A stretch of 64,000 bases of DNA from Leuconostocaceae bacterium ESL0723 (GCA_029392055.1 CP113928.1:1238501-1302500), one strand, 5' to 3'. Positions 32,380-43,905 are shown, counted from the stretch's first letter. Numbers and translations are program-made. The notes: generated from the letters alone by a model not told the origin.

Positions 32380-35300
32380 CTAATCATCTACTTTTTTATG
32401 ATGGCGTAGTAAGCGTGAAATCATAGCGACCGAAGCTGCTACCGTGGCGGCACCAGTGGCCTGGGCGCTTGGCCCGAAGTTAGCCCGCTGGGCAGTGTCT
32501 GGTAACCGGCCTGATTGCTTATGATTTGTTGCTGTGGTAACTAATCGAGCCCGGTTTTGGGCTTGGGTGGCTGGATCCACATCGTAGTTAACAGCATCGT
32601 CTGAATTATCGCCTGGTTGAGTGGGCTTGTGAATAGCCGGATCGACTAGGTTAGTGGAATTATCATTGGTGCTATTAGCATGCGACTGACTACTTGATAG
32701 TGACTCGCCGGCAGATGCATGCGTCGTCGATTGGCTATCCCAGGCATTATCCTGGGACGTCGTTAAAGACGCCTCACCCGAACTGGCAATACTTTGAGAA
32801 GTGCTGCTACTTGTACTGGTACTCGTAGAAGCGGCACTTTCAGATTGGATGACATCCGAACTGTTAGAGATAGAAGCCTGATCCGAATCCTGGGCCGCAG
32901 TACTAGTGCTATTTACAGTACTTTGAGAAGTGCTGGTCGAAGTTGACTCAGAGTTCTGGTCGCTTTCGGTCTCAGAGTTAAACTCGGAATCTGCTTGAGA
33001 ATCAACAGCTGACTGAGAACCACTTACTGAATCAACGATGGATTCAGAAGTCGACTGGGACAGGCTGTTAGATACTGAGGCTGAATTTGCCTGGCTAGCA
33101 GACGTTGAGATTGAAGCTGACCGTGAACTACTGATTGAGCTTGACAGTGAATTGCGAGCTGACCGTGAGCTAGAAGTAGAAGCTGAAGCGCTAGCCACTG
33201 TTGACTTAGAAACGCTGGTAGAACCACTTGCAGATGCTGAGGTCGATGCTGACTGAGATGAACTCGTTGAGGCAACCACTGAAGCAGAATCTGAACTTAC
33301 CTTCGAAGCACTGGTTGAGGCTGACTCAGAGGCAGCAGTTGATGCTGACTGAGAAGCTGAGGTCGAAGCCACCGTTGACGTTGACTTAGAAGCACTCGTG
33401 GAAGCCTTCCGTGAAGCACTCTCAGATTGAACCGTGCTACGAGCAGTCGACTTAGAAGCACTGGTCGAGGCTGAAGTACTACGTGCTTCAGAAACAGAAG
33501 TGCTTGCAGAAGTTGATTCGCTCACTGACTGAGATTCGACGATACTTTCAGAAACAGAATCGCTTTGATCTGAAGACTCTGAAGTACTATCAGATGCTGA
33601 AGCTGAGGTACTATCAGATGCATCTTCTGAAGCAGACGTTGAAGCATCAGTTGATGCGGAAGTGCTTGCGCTTTCTGACTGGGATGCAGCCGAAGTGCTG
33701 GTTGAAGCAGATTGTTCTTCACTAGCTGAAGTTGAAGCACTGCCGCTAGCTGATTCTGAAGAACTCGTCGAAGCTGATGTTGATTCAGATTCGGACGCAG
33801 CTGTAGAAGCTGATTCAAAAGTTGAAGTACTCTCAGAAGCGCTCGTTGAGTTAGCAGCTGACTGTGACTCAGTTGAGGCACTTACCGAAGCAGACGTTGA
33901 AGCTGATTCTGAGGCAGCAGTTGAAGCCGAAGTAGATTCGGACTCAGAAGCTGAGGTCGATGCTGAAGTTGATCCTGATACAGAATCAGAAGCAACAGTC
34001 GATGCGCTTTCTGAAGTACTCGTTGAGCTAGATTCTGAACCGGCAGTTGAACCTGATGTTGATGCAGATTCGGAGGCTGACTTTGAGCTTGAAGCTGAAC
34101 TTTCTGAAGTTGAGTCAGAAGCTGAAGTGCTTTCTGAAGTGCTCGTTGAGCTAGATTCTGAACCGGCAGTTGAACCTGATGTTGATGCGGATTCGGATGC
34201 TGACTTTGAGCTTGAAGCTGAACTTTCTGAAGTTGAATCAGATGCTGAAGTTGAAGCACTTTCTGAAGAGCTCTTCGAATCTGACTCTGAAGCTACAGTC
34301 GAAGCTGAAGTTGACTCAGATTCTGATGCCGACTTTGAGCTTGAAGCTGAACTTTCTGAAGTTGAGTCAGAAGCCGAAGTGCTTTCTGAAACGCTTGTCG
34401 AAGCTGAAGTGCTTTCTGAGGCGCTCTTTGAACTTGATTCAGATGCAGCTGTTGATGCTGAAGTTGAATCAGATTCGGATGCTGACTTCGAACTTGATGC
34501 CGAACTTTCTGACGTTGAGTCAGAAGCGGCAGTCGAAGCACTGTCAGACGTGCTCTTTGAGCTTGATTCAGATGCAGCTGTTGATGCTGAGGCCGATTCC
34601 GATTCTGAGGCGCTCTTCGAACTTGATGCCGAACTTTCTGAAGTTGAGTCAGAAGTTGAAGTACTTTCGGAAACGCTCGTCGAAGCTGAAGTGCTTTCTG
34701 ATGAACTCTTTGAATCTGATTCTGAAGTTGAATCGGAAGCTACGGTTGAAGCGCTCTTTGAGCTAGATTCAGATGCAGCAGTTGAAGCAGAGGTTGACTC
34801 AGATTCTGATGCTGACTTTGAGCTTGAAGCTGAACTCTCTGACGTTGAGTCAGAAGCTACGGCTGAAGTACTTTCTGAAGCGCTCTTTGAGCTTGATTCA
34901 GATGCAGCAGTTGACGCTGAGGTTGACTCAGATTCGGACGCTGACTTTGAGCTTGAAGCTGAACTTTCTGACGTTGAGTCAGAAGCGGCAGTTGAAGCAC
35001 TGTCAGACGTGCTCTTTGAAGCGGACTCAGATGCTGCAGTTGAAGCTGAGGTTGACTCAGACTCTGAGGCTGACTTCGAGCTTGAAGCTGAGCTTTCTGA
35101 CGTTGAGTCAGAAGCCGAAGTGCTTTCTGATGAACTCTTCGAGTCAGAATCAGAAGCCGCAGTTGAAGCTGAGGTTGATTCAGATTCTGATGCTGACTTC
35201 GAACTTGAAGCTGAACTTTCAGAAGTTGAATCAGAAGCCGAAGTGCTCTCACTAGATGCCTTTGAACCAGATTCTGAACCTGAAGTAGATTCTGATTCTG

Positions 35301-38300
35301 AAGTTGACTCAGAAGTCGAGGCACTTGCTGAAGTACTCTCGGATGATGAAACGGAAGCGCTCTCTGAAGTGCTCTTCGAATCTGATTCTGAAGTTGAGTT
35401 AGATGCAACCGTTGAGGCACTTTCGGAAGTGCTCTTTGAACTTGATTCAGATGCTGCAGTCGATGCTGAAGTTGACTCAGATTCTGAGGCCGACTTTGAG
35501 CTTGAAGCTGAGCTTTCTGAAGTTGAATCAGAAGCTACGGCTGACGTACTTTCTGAAGTGCTCTTTGAGCTTGATTCAGATGCAGCAGTTGAAGCTGAGG
35601 TTGACTCAGATTCGGACGCTGACTTTGAACTTGATGCTGAGCTTTCGGATGTTGAGTCAGATGCGGCAGTTGAGGCACTTTCGGATGCCGACTTTGAGCT
35701 TGAGGCTGAACTCTCTGAGGTTGACTCAGATTCGGACGCTGACTTTGAACTTGATGCTGAGCTTTCGGATGTTGAGTCAGATGCGGCAGTTGAGGCACTT
35801 TCTGAAGTGCTCTTTGAAGCGGACTCAGATGCAGCAGTTGAAGCTGAGGTTGACTCAGACTCTGAGGCTGACTTCGAGCTTGAAGCCGAACTTTCGGAAG
35901 TTGAATCAGAAGCTACGGATGAAGTACTTTCTGAGGCGCTCTTTGAGCTTGATTCAGATGCATCAGTTGATGCTGAAGTTGACTCAGACTCTGAGGCTGA
36001 CTTCGAGCTTGAAGCTGAGCTTTCGGATGTTGAGTCAGATGCCGTAGTTGAGGCACTTTCTGAAGTGCTCTTTGAAGCAGACTCAGATGCAGCGGTTGAA
36101 GTAGATGCTGATTCTGAAGCCGCCTTCGAGTTGGATTCAGAAGTTGAAGCACTCTCACTCGTTGACTTTGATTCTGAAGCAGCAGTGGAGTCAGACTGAC
36201 TTGTTGAAGTCGAGGCTGAGGTTGAAGAACCTGCTGAAGCGGATTCACTGCCAGCCTTACTGGTTGAAGTTGAGTTTGAAGCAACTTCGGAAGCAGACTT
36301 ACTTACAGACTCGCTCACTGACTGGCTAGCTGACTGAGAATCCTTGGTACTCTGTGACTCAGATTCAGACTGATCGGCAGCCGACTTACTAGTTGAAGCT
36401 GAGGCACTCTGACTAGTTGACTGAGAAACAGAAGTTGAAGTTGATTCAGAAGCGGCCTGTGACGTTGAAGTAGAAGCCTGGTCCGACTCAGCCGTACTTT
36501 GTGAAGTTGACTGGGACTGGCTGCTACTGTGAGAGGCAGTTTCAGATTCGCTAGCACTAGTTGACAGGCTCTGTGAAGTTGAGACAACTTCACTGCCTGA
36601 GTTACTGATGCTGTTTGAACCACTTTGAGAAGTCGAAATCTGACTGTTAATTGAGTTAGATGATGACGTGCTCGTTGAAGCTGATCCAGAAGTTGAGTTA
36701 TAGGCATCCGTGTGCTTATAAACATAGGTATAACTCAGGTCGTGGTCAGTTGGGTAGGTGTCAGTGATGCTATAAGTACCATCACTGTTCTGCTGAGCAG
36801 TTGCGCCAGTAGCAGCATCCTTAGGTAGCTGTGAAGTAACCAGCTCGTAATCAGGGAAATTGATGCTCTGAGCGTTATACGTAGCAGTCCGGTCATTAAC
36901 GTTACTGTAAAGCAGCGTTGGAATCTTGATTTGCTGACCGTTTTCATCAACGTAGTTAACCGTAACGATGGTCTGACCGGTTACCCGGTTAACCAGCTTT
37001 TGACCGTTAGTGTAACCAGTCGTGGTCGTGCTGGTGTTGTCCCGGTCACTGGTGGTCGTAACCGTGTACTTAACCACGTGGTTGGTATCGTTAGGGTTAG
37101 TGAAGCTCAAGTTAGTGTTGATGGCATAAGGAACCGTTACCGTACCGTCTGGGTTGGTATAACGGGCCAAATCCTCGTCAATCACTGACTGAGAAACGTT
37201 GGCGTACTGGGACTTAATCGTGTTGATAAAGTCAGCCTTAGAAAGGGTAACGCCCTGGTTCTTACCATAGTTAATGGTGTAAGTGTACTTGTTATCAGCT
37301 AAGCGCTGAAGGGTGTACTGGCCGGGCTGTGGAATACCATCGGTATAGGTAAACCAAGTAGCATTGGAGCTCGTTCCGTTGGACATGTTACCCCAGTTAT
37401 TGGCCGCCTGAGAAGACCAACCAGCCGCTTCAGTGGCAGGACCGTAAGCCACTGGAATAGCCAGGCGAGGCCAGAATGAAGCCGTGTTAGGCGTGATGTA
37501 TACTGGCGTACCATTACTATCAGCAACCGTGGCTTCAATTACCCGGGTTTCAACATAGTCCTGGCCATTGTTGAGCATGCTCTTTTGAGTGAATGGACCA
37601 CCATCCGTGTTCCGGATTGATGAACGCACATCCACGCCAGTTGGGCCACCAGGCACAACCGTATCAACCGTCTTGCCGACCGTGTTGTTTTCCTGGTAAT
37701 CCGGCGTCGTTGGCGTTGGATTCCATGAGTAGTGGTGCGTCTGATCACCAATCGTCTCGGTGTAATCCAGCACAGAACCATTTCCGGCTTCCCGAGGGAA
37801 TACCTGACCTTGGCTGATATTAAAGTTCAGCTCAATGTTATATTCGCGACCGGCTTCATAAGTGCTGTCATCGATTGGAATAACAATACTTTGACCAGTC
37901 AAAGTAGCGCTCTTACTGATGCCCTTAACGATTGGGTTCAAGCCGCTGAGGGCCCACTGCAATTGACCAGGTTGGTTGTAGAGGTTAGTCGTAACTGGAA
38001 TAACAATCGTGTCACCCTCTTGGATGCTGTTGTTGTGATTCAAGTTAAAGCTAAACTGGGTCGTACCATTCGGTCCGGCACTGGCCGTATCAATGGTTCC
38101 GGCTGGCAAAGTGCTGTTATCAGCGTTATTCCAGCTCACGCTTTGAGTCGTAACCTGCTTGTCCTTAGCCAGGTCGCCATAGTTCAAAGTTTGGGCTTCA
38201 GTGGCATCACGAAGACTCAAACCATCACTGGTTGAATCAGCCGCAGCCCCTTTAGTAACGCCGTTAGTGTTGCTCTTGCTACCCTGACTATCACTAGCCG

Positions 38301-38712
38301 CGCTCGTACTAGCAGTGCTAGTACTGTTTTGGCTGTCACTACTTTGACTAGTTGAGGCCGTACTCTGACTGGCCTGGCTAGTACTGGTCTGACTGTCACT
38401 GCCAGATGCGCTAGGCGCAATCCCTGCAGTCTGGTCAGTACTGGTGCTGCTGGCCGTCGTAGTAGCGGTAGTCGTCGCCGTGGTTGTGCTAGTTGACGCT
38501 GCCGTAGTAGTCTGATTTAAAGTCGTGGAGCTTTGATTATTAGTTAATGACTGGGTTGCATTAGAACCCAGGGTTGACCCGGTGTCTCCAGTAGTATCGG
38601 CAGATGCCTGCTGGTTAGCGGCAAATCCTGCGAACAGGGCAATACCACTGACCATCCAGAGCTTACCTGCCTTATACTGCTTGAAGTGGGTCTTGGTTTC
38701 TTTAAAATTCAT
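32380..38712 (-). CDS. Giant serine-rich repeat adhesin with MucBP domain and LPDTA anchor
   Basis: The 2110-residue product has a KxYKxGKxW signal peptide ([20 protein letters not shown]). A Ser/Thr-rich stretch runs to about 165, then a non-repetitive region of about 400 residues. Next is a MucBP domain (about 577-668; [13 protein letters not shown] to YTYVYKHTD). More than 1300 residues of Ser-rich repeats built on [20 protein letters not shown] follow, then a short non-repeat spacer. It ends in a sorting signal LPDTA at 2071 with hydrophobic stretch and a basic tail. GAGGGGAG precedes the ATG. This predicts a sortase-anchored, probably glycosylated stalk presenting N-terminal binding domains; mucin binding is an inference from MucBP. 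Confidence 0.9.
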   Translation of the reverse strand: MNFKETKTHFKQYKAGKLWMVSGIALFAGFAANQQASADTTGDTGSTLGSNATQSLTNNQSSTTLNQTTTAASTSTTTATTTATTTASSTSTDQTAGIAPSASGSDSQTSTSQASQSTASTSQSSDSQNSTSTASTSAASDSQGSKSNTNGVTKGAAADSTSDGLSLRDATEAQTLNYGDLAKDKQVTTQSVSWNNADNSTLPAGTIDTASAGPNGTTQFSFNLNHNNSIQEGDTIVIPVTTNLYNQPGQLQWALSGLNPIVKGISKSATLTGQSIVIPIDDSTYEAGREYNIELNFNISQGQVFPREAGNGSVLDYTETIGDQTHHYSWNPTPTTPDYQENNTVGKTVDTVVPGGPTGVDVRSSIRNTDGGPFTQKSMLNNGQDYVETRVIEATVADSNGTPVYITPNTASFWPRLAIPVAYGPATEAAGWSSQAANNWGNMSNGTSSNATWFTYTDGIPQPGQYTLQRLADNKYTYTINYGKNQGVTLSKADFINTIKSQYANVSQSVIDEDLARYTNPDGTVTVPYAINTNLSFTNPNDTNHVVKYTVTTTSDRDNTSTTTTGYTNGQKLVNRVTGQTIVTVNYVDENGQQIKIPTLLYSNVNDRTATYNAQSINFPDYELVTSQLPKDAATGATAQQNSDGTYSITDTYPTDHDLSYTYVYKHTDAYNSTSGSASTSTSSSNSINSQISTSQSGSNSISNSGSEVVSTSQSLSTSASESETASHSSSQSQSTSQSTAESDQASTSTSQAASESTSTSVSQSTSQSASASTSKSAADQSESESQSTKDSQSASQSVSESVSKSASEVASNSTSTSKAGSESASAGSSTSASTSTSQSDSTAASESKSTSESASTSESNSKAASESASTSTAASESASKSTSESASTTASDSTSESSASSSKSASESESTSASTDASESSSKSASESTSSVASDSTSESSASSSKSASESESTSASTAASESASKSTSESASTAASDSTSESSASSSKSASESESTSESSASSSKSASESASTAASDSTSESSASSSKSASESESTSASTAASESSSKSTSESTSAVASDSTSESSASSSKSASESESTSASTAASESSSKSTSESASTVASNSTSESDSKSTSESASVSSSESTSASASTSESTSESESTSGSESGSKASSESTSASDSTSESSASSSKSASESESTSASTAASDSDSKSSSESTSASDSTSESSASSSKSASESESTSASTAASESASKSTSDSASTAASDSTSESSASSSKSASESESTSASTAASESSSKSASESTSAVASDSTSESSASSSKSASESESTSASTAASESSSKSASTVASDSTSESDSKSSSESTSASTSVSESTSTSDSTSESSASSSKSASESESASASTAASESSSKSTSDSASTAASDSTSESSASSSKSASESDSTSASTAASESSSKSASESTSASTSVSESTSASDSTSESSASSSKSASESESTSASTVASESDSKSSSESASTSASDSTSESSASSSKSASESASTSGSTAGSESSSTSTSESTSASDSTSESSASSSKSASESASTSGSTAGSESSSTSTSESASTVASDSVSGSTSASTSASESESTSASTAASESASTSASVSASTESQSAANSTSASESTSTFESASTAASESESTSASTSSSESASGSASTSASEEQSASTSTSAASQSESASTSASTDASTSASEDASDSTSASASDSTSESSDQSDSVSESIVESQSVSESTSASTSVSEARSTSASTSASKSTARSTVQSESASRKASTSASKSTSTVASTSASQSASTAASESASTSASKVSSDSASVVASTSSSQSASTSASASGSTSVSKSTVASASASTSSSRSARNSLSSSISSSRSASISTSASQANSASVSNSLSQSTSESIVDSVSGSQSAVDSQADSEFNSETESDQNSESTSTSTSQSTVNSTSTAAQDSDQASISNSSDVIQSESAASTSTSTSSSTSQSIASSGEASLTTSQDNAWDSQSTTHASAGESLSSSQSHANSTNDNSTNLVDPAIHKPTQPGDNSDDAVNYDVDPATQAQNRARLVTTATNHKQSGRLPDTAQRANFGPSAQATGAATVAASVAMISRLLRHHKKVDD
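33050..36690 (-). repeat. Serine-rich repeat-coding region of the adhesin
   Basis: Imperfect tandem units coding for motifs such as [18 protein letters not shown] recur many times, with alternating Ser-Xaa codons. The opposite strand stays open over long stretches only because of this codon pattern. Confidence 0.8.
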
Positions 38713-38759
38713 TAAGACTCTCCCCTCGTTTTAGAAAAACTTAAATTACAGGTACCTAT

Positions 38760-38788
38760 ATTGTACTTCTTTAGACCAGTATTAACAA
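38760..38788 (-). promoter_or_regulatory. Predicted promoter of the adhesin gene
   Basis: On the minus strand TTGTTA (38783-38788) and TACAAT (38760-38765) are 17 bases apart, about 48 bp before the start codon. The AT-rich stretch 38790-39005 up to the next promoter contains nothing else I recognise. Confidence 0.55.
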
Positions 38789-39008
38789 TGCGCTTGATCG
38801 AACTATTTATGCCAAAATTACTGCTTGTTATGCATTCTCGGCAGAAAAATATGTACTTTTAATTTTTCATCCAGTTTCTCTTATATCTCCCTACCAACCC
38901 CGCTCTGCAATGAACGCAGGTCAAAATAATTTCTTGAATCTCGCTAATCTATATAAGGAAGCAACTTGTTTTATCACCACGAATAAATCAAATAATTAAA
39001 AAATAATG

Positions 39009-39037
39009 TTGACAAAGTTAAATATATGCCATAAACT
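39009..39037 (+). promoter_or_regulatory. Promoter of the met operon T-box
   Basis: Consensus TTGACA and TAAACT are separated by 17 bases, just before the T-box leader. Confidence 0.75.
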
Positions 39038-39049
39038 TTGGTAAAAATT

Positions 39050-39322
39050 AGACGTTGATGAGATAAGTACACTTCAGCGACAACCAGCAGAGAGCTGACA
39101 TTTGGTGAGAGTCGGTGTTGTTTAGAAGGGGAAAATGGTCTTGGAGTCGTGTAACCAGGTGAGTCCACGTGATGAGCCGAGTTCGGGTGCGCCCGTTATC
39201 GCGTTAGAGTATCTCAAGCTTTTTGACGTACTTGTTGAGTGGCCGGTAGTGATCCCGGTCAGAATCAGGGTGGTAACACGATGAAATTCGTCCCGTAGTC
39301 TTTTGACTACGGGACTTTTTTA
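39050..39322 (+). promoter_or_regulatory. T-box leader of the metE operon, probably methionine-specific
   Basis: It shows an AGTA region (GAGATAAGTACAC), a distal loop with TTTGGTGAGAG, the core AGGGTGGTAACACG (39267-39280) and a terminator GTCCCGTAGTC/GACTACGGGAC with T-run. The candidate specifier ATG is at 39135-39137 in GAAAATGGTCTTGGAGT. UGGU in the core fits an ACCA tRNA end. It should open the six-gene operon when tRNA-Met is uncharged. Confidence 0.88.
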
Positions 39323-39379
39323 TTGCCCCCAAGTCGTCAAAACAGCCTTACCAGCTAGTCACCAGGAGGATTAAACATT

Positions 39380-41674
39380 ATGAGTACAAGTATTATTGGA
39401 TTCCCACGTATCGGCGAAAACCGCGAACTCAAGCGGGCCACTGAAAAATATTGGAAGAAAGAAATCGACCAAAAGGAACTTAAGGAAACGGCCGACCAGC
39501 TCAAACTCAAGAACTGGCAGAAGCAGGCCGATGCCGGCCTGAGCTGGATTAGCGTTGGTGACTTCTCCTTCTTTGACAACTTGCTTGACTTGGCTAACCT
39601 GCTCAACATCATCCCCAAGCGTTACCAGGACTTGAACCAGGATGCCTTGGACACCTACTTCGCCCAGGCCCGTGGTTACCAGGATGAACAAGCTTCGGTC
39701 AAGGCCCTGCCATTGAAGAAGTGGTTTAACACCAACTACCACTACTTGGTACCTGAAATTGATGACCAAACCGATATCAAGGTCGTCGGTCAGCAACTCT
39801 TTGATGACTTGGGCCTCGCCTTCCAGCATCATGACCAGGTTAAGGCCAGCTTGATTGGTCCATACACCTTGTTGAAGTTAGCCCACTTTACCGGTCAAAA
39901 GCAGGCGGCCGACTTTATCCAACCAGTAGTGGCGGCCTACCAGGATATCTTCAAGCGTCTGAACCAGTACGACCTGGCCTGGTTACAAATCGACGAACCA
40001 GCCTTGGTCTTTGACCTCAGCTCAGCCGACCGCGAGCGTTTCATCGGGTTGTATAAGGATATCTTAGACCAGGACCACGAGTTCAAGGTTAACCTGCAGA
40101 CCTACTTCGGCGATGTGCGTGACATTTACAGCGAACTGCTCGACCTGCCCTTTGATGGGATTGGCCTAGATTTCATCGAAGGTAAGGAAACCAAGCGCCT
40201 GGTCAGTGAAATCGGCTTTCCCGACAACAAGGTCCTCTTTGCCGGCGTGGTTAACGGCAAGAACATCTGGCGCAACCACTACCAGAGCACGTTAGACCTG
40301 CTCAAAGATCTGCCAGTCAAGGATAACCTGGTGATTTCAACCTCAGCCTCACTGCTGCACGTACCTTATAACGTCGACAACGAGGTTGACCTGGACCCAA
40401 CGGTTAAGCAACACCTGTCCTTTGCCTACCAGAAGCTCGCTGAGCTCAAGGACCTTGATTCGCTTTACCATGGTCAGCAGTCCGAACTAGCCCAGGCCAA
40501 CCAGGACCTCTTTGAAAACATCCAACACCCAGCTGACCCAGCCGTAACCAAGCGGGTCGCTGACCTAACTGACCAGGACTTCATCCGCCTGCCCGACCGG
40601 GCTGAGCGTGAAGTTGTCCAAAAGCAGCACTTCCAGCTGCCAGAACTACCAACCACGACGATTGGTTCCTTCCCACAAACCAAGGACGTCCGGCAAAACC
40701 GGTCCCGTTACCGTAAGGGCGAAATCAGCAAGGCTGAATACGACCAGTTCATCAAGGACAAGATTAAGCGCATCATCCGCTGGCAGGAAGAGGCCGGCTT
40801 TGATGTCTTAGTCCACGGCGAGTATGAGCGTAACGACATGGTCGAGTACTTCGGTGAAAACCTAGAAGGCTTTGTCTTTACCAAGAAGGCCTGGGTTCAG
40901 TCCTACGGTAGCCGGGCGGTTAAGCCCCCAATCATCTGGGGCGATGTCAGTCGCAAGCACCCCATCTCAGTGGCCGCTTCGACTTATGCCCAAAGCCTGA
41001 CCGACAAGCCGGTCAAGGGCATGCTTACTGGACCGGTGACCATCTTCAACTGGTCCTTCCCCCGGGAAGATATTTCCCCTAAGCAGTCGGTCACCCAGAT
41101 TGCCCTAGCCATCCAAGATGAAGTCTTGGACCTAGAAAAGCACGGCATCCATATCATCCAAATCGATGAAGCCGCTCTGCGGGAAAAGTTGCCACTGCGC
41201 AAGACCGACTGGTTCAGCGACTATCTTGACTGGGCCGTGCCAGCCTTCAAGCTGGTCCACAGTCAGGTCCAACCAACCACCCAAATCCATACCCACATGT
41301 GCTATAGCGAATTTAACGATATCATCCCCGCCATTGACGGCCTGGATGCTGACGTGATTTCCTTTGAGGCTTCGCGTTCCGACCTGTCCATCATTGATGA
41401 ACTCAAGGCCAACAACTTCCAAACCGAAGTCGGCCCCGGTGTTTACGATATTCACTCACCCCGCATCCCAACCCAGGCTGAAATCCACGGCATCATTGGC
41501 AAGATTTTGGCCAAGTTGCCAGTCGACAAGGTCTGGGTCAACCCCGATTGCGGTTTGAAGACCCGGGCCGAAGATGAAGTCTTTACTAGTTTGGAAAACC
41601 TGGTGGCAGCCGCGCGGCAAACGCGGGCGGAATTACCAAGGAGTAAAAACTATGACCCTGTCAGCGCTCTTTAA
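39380..41674 (+). CDS. metE: Cobalamin-independent methionine synthase
   Basis: The 764-residue, two-barrel enzyme transfers the methyl group from 5-methyltetrahydrofolate polyglutamate to homocysteine. The N-terminal folate-side segment is STSIIGFPRIGENRELK. The C-terminal barrel has TTIGSFPQTKDVR, HGEYERNDMVEYFGE, the zinc ligands in THMCYSEF and a final Cys in VNPDCGLKTR. CAGGAGG precedes the ATG. It is the first gene after the T-box and overlaps metF, which makes its methyl donor. Confidence 0.97.
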   Translation: MSTSIIGFPRIGENRELKRATEKYWKKEIDQKELKETADQLKLKNWQKQADAGLSWISVGDFSFFDNLLDLANLLNIIPKRYQDLNQDALDTYFAQARGYQDEQASVKALPLKKWFNTNYHYLVPEIDDQTDIKVVGQQLFDDLGLAFQHHDQVKASLIGPYTLLKLAHFTGQKQAADFIQPVVAAYQDIFKRLNQYDLAWLQIDEPALVFDLSSADRERFIGLYKDILDQDHEFKVNLQTYFGDVRDIYSELLDLPFDGIGLDFIEGKETKRLVSEIGFPDNKVLFAGVVNGKNIWRNHYQSTLDLLKDLPVKDNLVISTSASLLHVPYNVDNEVDLDPTVKQHLSFAYQKLAELKDLDSLYHGQQSELAQANQDLFENIQHPADPAVTKRVADLTDQDFIRLPDRAEREVVQKQHFQLPELPTTTIGSFPQTKDVRQNRSRYRKGEISKAEYDQFIKDKIKRIIRWQEEAGFDVLVHGEYERNDMVEYFGENLEGFVFTKKAWVQSYGSRAVKPPIIWGDVSRKHPISVAASTYAQSLTDKPVKGMLTGPVTIFNWSFPREDISPKQSVTQIALAIQDEVLDLEKHGIHIIQIDEAALREKLPLRKTDWFSDYLDWAVPAFKLVHSQVQPTTQIHTHMCYSEFNDIIPAIDGLDADVISFEASRSDLSIIDELKANNFQTEVGPGVYDIHSPRIPTQAEIHGIIGKILAKLPVDKVWVNPDCGLKTRAEDEVFTSLENLVAAARQTRAELPRSKNYDPVSAL

Positions 41675-42545
41675 ACAAAAAACCGTCTTTTCATTAGAAG
41701 TCTTTCCACCAAAGACTCCCCAAGGAACCGATAAGTTAATCGGTTCCTTGTCGGGTATTCAAAGTATCCGGCCCGACTTTATTTCCATTACCCAGTCGGC
41801 CAGCCGGTCTAACCAGGGACAAAGTACCCTGACCCTGGCCAGCAGGATTCAAGACGAACTTGATATTCCGGCGGTCGCCCATATCCCCAGCCTGTACCGG
41901 TCCAAGGACGAGGTGAAAGCCTACCTTGACCAGCTCAAGCAGCTGGGCATTGAAAATATCTTGGCCCTGCGCGGTGATCCCGCCCAAGCTGAAGAACCAG
42001 TTGGGGATTTCCGCTATGCCTCGGACCTAGTGGCCTATATTCAGGAACACGGCGACTTTGACATCGCCGGGGCGGCCTATCCCCAAAAGCATCCGGAAGC
42101 GGAAAGCGTGGTGGCCGACACCTTGCACCTCAAAGAAAAGGTCAACAACGGTGCCAGCCACCTGATTACCCAGATGATTTTTGATAACCAGGATTACTGG
42201 GACTTTGAAGAACGGCTGGCCCTAGCTGGCATCGATGTACCCGTCGAGGTCGGCATCATGCCCTGCACCAACCAGCGCCAAATCAAGCGCATCACTGAAC
42301 TGTCGGGTATCAAGCTGCCGCGCAAGTTCCTGGCCATCATGGACCGCTACGCCGATAACCCAGTGGCCATGCGTGACGCTGGCATTGCTTATGCCGTTGA
42401 CCAAATCGTTGACCTGGTGGCCAACGGGGTTAGCGGGATTCATCTTTATATGATGAACAACGCCGAAAATGCCCAGCGCATTTGGGAAGCGACCCACTCC
42501 CTCTTTGAAGCCGAAGCGGCACATCTGGTTAGTTCCCCGGCATAA
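41652..42545 (+). CDS. metF: 5,10-methylenetetrahydrofolate reductase
   Basis: The 297-residue TIM-barrel flavoprotein has the MetF segments FSLEVFPPKT (12-21), ALRGDPAQ and SHLITQMIFDN, and the length usual for the bacterial enzyme. It makes 5-methyltetrahydrofolate with NAD(P)H. The ATG at 41652 lies seven bases after AAGGAG and inside the 3' end of metE (23-base overlap); an earlier in-frame start would only extend into metE sequence. Coupled translation with metE fits their consecutive reactions. Confidence 0.96.
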   Translation: MTLSALFKQKTVFSLEVFPPKTPQGTDKLIGSLSGIQSIRPDFISITQSASRSNQGQSTLTLASRIQDELDIPAVAHIPSLYRSKDEVKAYLDQLKQLGIENILALRGDPAQAEEPVGDFRYASDLVAYIQEHGDFDIAGAAYPQKHPEAESVVADTLHLKEKVNNGASHLITQMIFDNQDYWDFEERLALAGIDVPVEVGIMPCTNQRQIKRITELSGIKLPRKFLAIMDRYADNPVAMRDAGIAYAVDQIVDLVANGVSGIHLYMMNNAENAQRIWEATHSLFEAEAAHLVSSPA

Positions 42546-42601
42546 CTAACACTTATTTACCGATTTATACACAGCATTAATTGATTAAAGGAGAAACACC
42601 C

Positions 42602-43093
42602 ATGGCTGAAGTAGAAAGTTTTGCACTCGATCACACTAAGGTAAAGGCCCCCTACGTGCGCCTAATTGCCCAGGAAGAAGGCCCAAAGGGCGATGTCATT
42701 TCCAACTTTGACCTCCGCCTGGTTCAGCCCAACCAAAACGCCATCCCAACGGCGGGGCTGCACACGATTGAGCACCTGCTGGCCGGCCTCCTCCGTGACC
42801 GTTTAGACGGCGTGATTGACTGCTCGCCATTTGGCTGCCGGACCGGCTTTCACCTAATTGTCTGGGGTGCCCCTGGCACCGAAAAGGTTGCTCAGGCCTT
42901 GGCCAGCTCACTGACTGAAATCCGCGATCAGACCAAGTGGGAAGACGTCCCCGGCACTGACAAGTACAGCTGCGGTAACTTTAAGGACCACTCGCTGACT
43001 TCGGCCAAGCAGTGGTCAGCTGAAATCCTCGAACAGGGTATCAGTTCTGATCCGGACGTGCGCAAGGTCGTCTCTGCTGAACCAGCTTACTAA
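42602..43093 (+). CDS. luxS: S-ribosylhomocysteine lyase
   Basis: The 163-residue LuxS has the metal-binding HTIEH at residues 54-58 and the cysteine in KYSCGNF near 124. It splits S-ribosylhomocysteine into homocysteine, which MetE uses, and the AI-2 precursor DPD. AAAGGAGAA precedes the ATG at 42602. Its place inside the methionine operon ties it to homocysteine recycling more than to signalling; no pfs gene is in the window. Confidence 0.97.
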   Translation: MAEVESFALDHTKVKAPYVRLIAQEEGPKGDVISNFDLRLVQPNQNAIPTAGLHTIEHLLAGLLRDRLDGVIDCSPFGCRTGFHLIVWGAPGTEKVAQALASSLTEIRDQTKWEDVPGTDKYSCGNFKDHSLTSAKQWSAEILEQGISSDPDVRKVVSAEPAY

Positions 43094-43128
43094 TTCATTT
43101 CACTTCACCATGGAAAGGAGCCACAAAC

Positions 43129-43905
43129 ATGGCTAGAAAAGTAGCAATTATTACCGGTGCCGGTCAGGGAATCGGCGCCGCCATCGCCAAGCGCCTCGCT
43201 GATGAGGATTACGATGTCGCGGTTGCGGACATTGACCCTAAAACTGCCAAGGCAGTCACCGACGAAATCAACGCAAAGCACCCCGACCAGGCCCGGGCTT
43301 ATGTCTTAGATGTTGCCGACCGCGACCAGGTCTTTGAACTCGTCGACCAGGCTGTCAAAGACTTTGGTCACCTTGATGTCTTTGTGAACAACGCCGGTAT
43401 CGCCTATATCGACAGCATTGTTGACAGCGACCCCGAAACCGTTTCCCGCCTCTTTGATATCAACATCAAGGGCACCTTCTGGGGCATCCAGGCTGCAGCC
43501 ACCCAATTTAAAAAACAGGGCGACGGCGGCAAGATTATCAATGCCTCTTCCCTGGCCGGTGTCCAGGGTTCAGCCCTCCAAGGCGCTTACTCAGCCTCGA
43601 AGTTTGCCATCCGCGGCTTGGGCCAGTCAGCCGCTAAGGAACTGGCACCGGATAATATCACCGTCAACGCCTACGATCCCGGCATCGTTTTGACCCCACT
43701 GCGGGACTACGTTGACGGCCGGACCGCTGAAATTAAGGGCACGACCCCGGAAAAGCAGCGCCAGAGCGTGGTTGACGAAATCGCCCTAGGCCGGGCTGCT
43801 ACTTCAGAAGACGTGGCCGACGTGGTTTCCTTCTTTGTTTCCGATAATGCCAACTATGTGACCGGCCAGTCCATTCTGGTTGACGGCGGCATGAGCTACC
43901 ACTAA
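43129..43905 (+). CDS. SDR oxidoreductase, acetoin/2,3-butanediol dehydrogenase-like
   Basis: The 258-residue classical SDR has TGAGQGIG (cofactor, 10-17), NNAG near 89, catalytic Ser in INASSLAG and YSASK near residue 152. The overall sequence (DIDPKTAKAV near 36, DPGIVLTPL) is closest in type to meso-2,3-butanediol dehydrogenase/diacetyl reductase. AAAGGAG precedes the ATG. No terminator separates it from luxS or the next gene, so it is read with the sulfur operon, which is unexpected for acetoin metabolism. It may act on another carbonyl, such as one derived from DPD; that is speculation. Confidence 0.85.
   Translation: MARKVAIITGAGQGIGAAIAKRLADEDYDVAVADIDPKTAKAVTDEINAKHPDQARAYVLDVADRDQVFELVDQAVKDFGHLDVFVNNAGIAYIDSIVDSDPETVSRLFDINIKGTFWGIQAAATQFKKQGDGGKIINASSLAGVQGSALQGAYSASKFAIRGLGQSAAKELAPDNITVNAYDPGIVLTPLRDYVDGRTAEIKGTTPEKQRQSVVDEIALGRAATSEDVADVVSFFVSDNANYVTGQSILVDGGMSYH

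Noticed and set aside
33662-36199. Long open frame (845 codons) on the plus strand across the giant adhesin
   Set aside because: Same cause: regular Ser-Xaa codons on the coding strand keep the antisense frame open. The translation is an acidic repeat without domain features.
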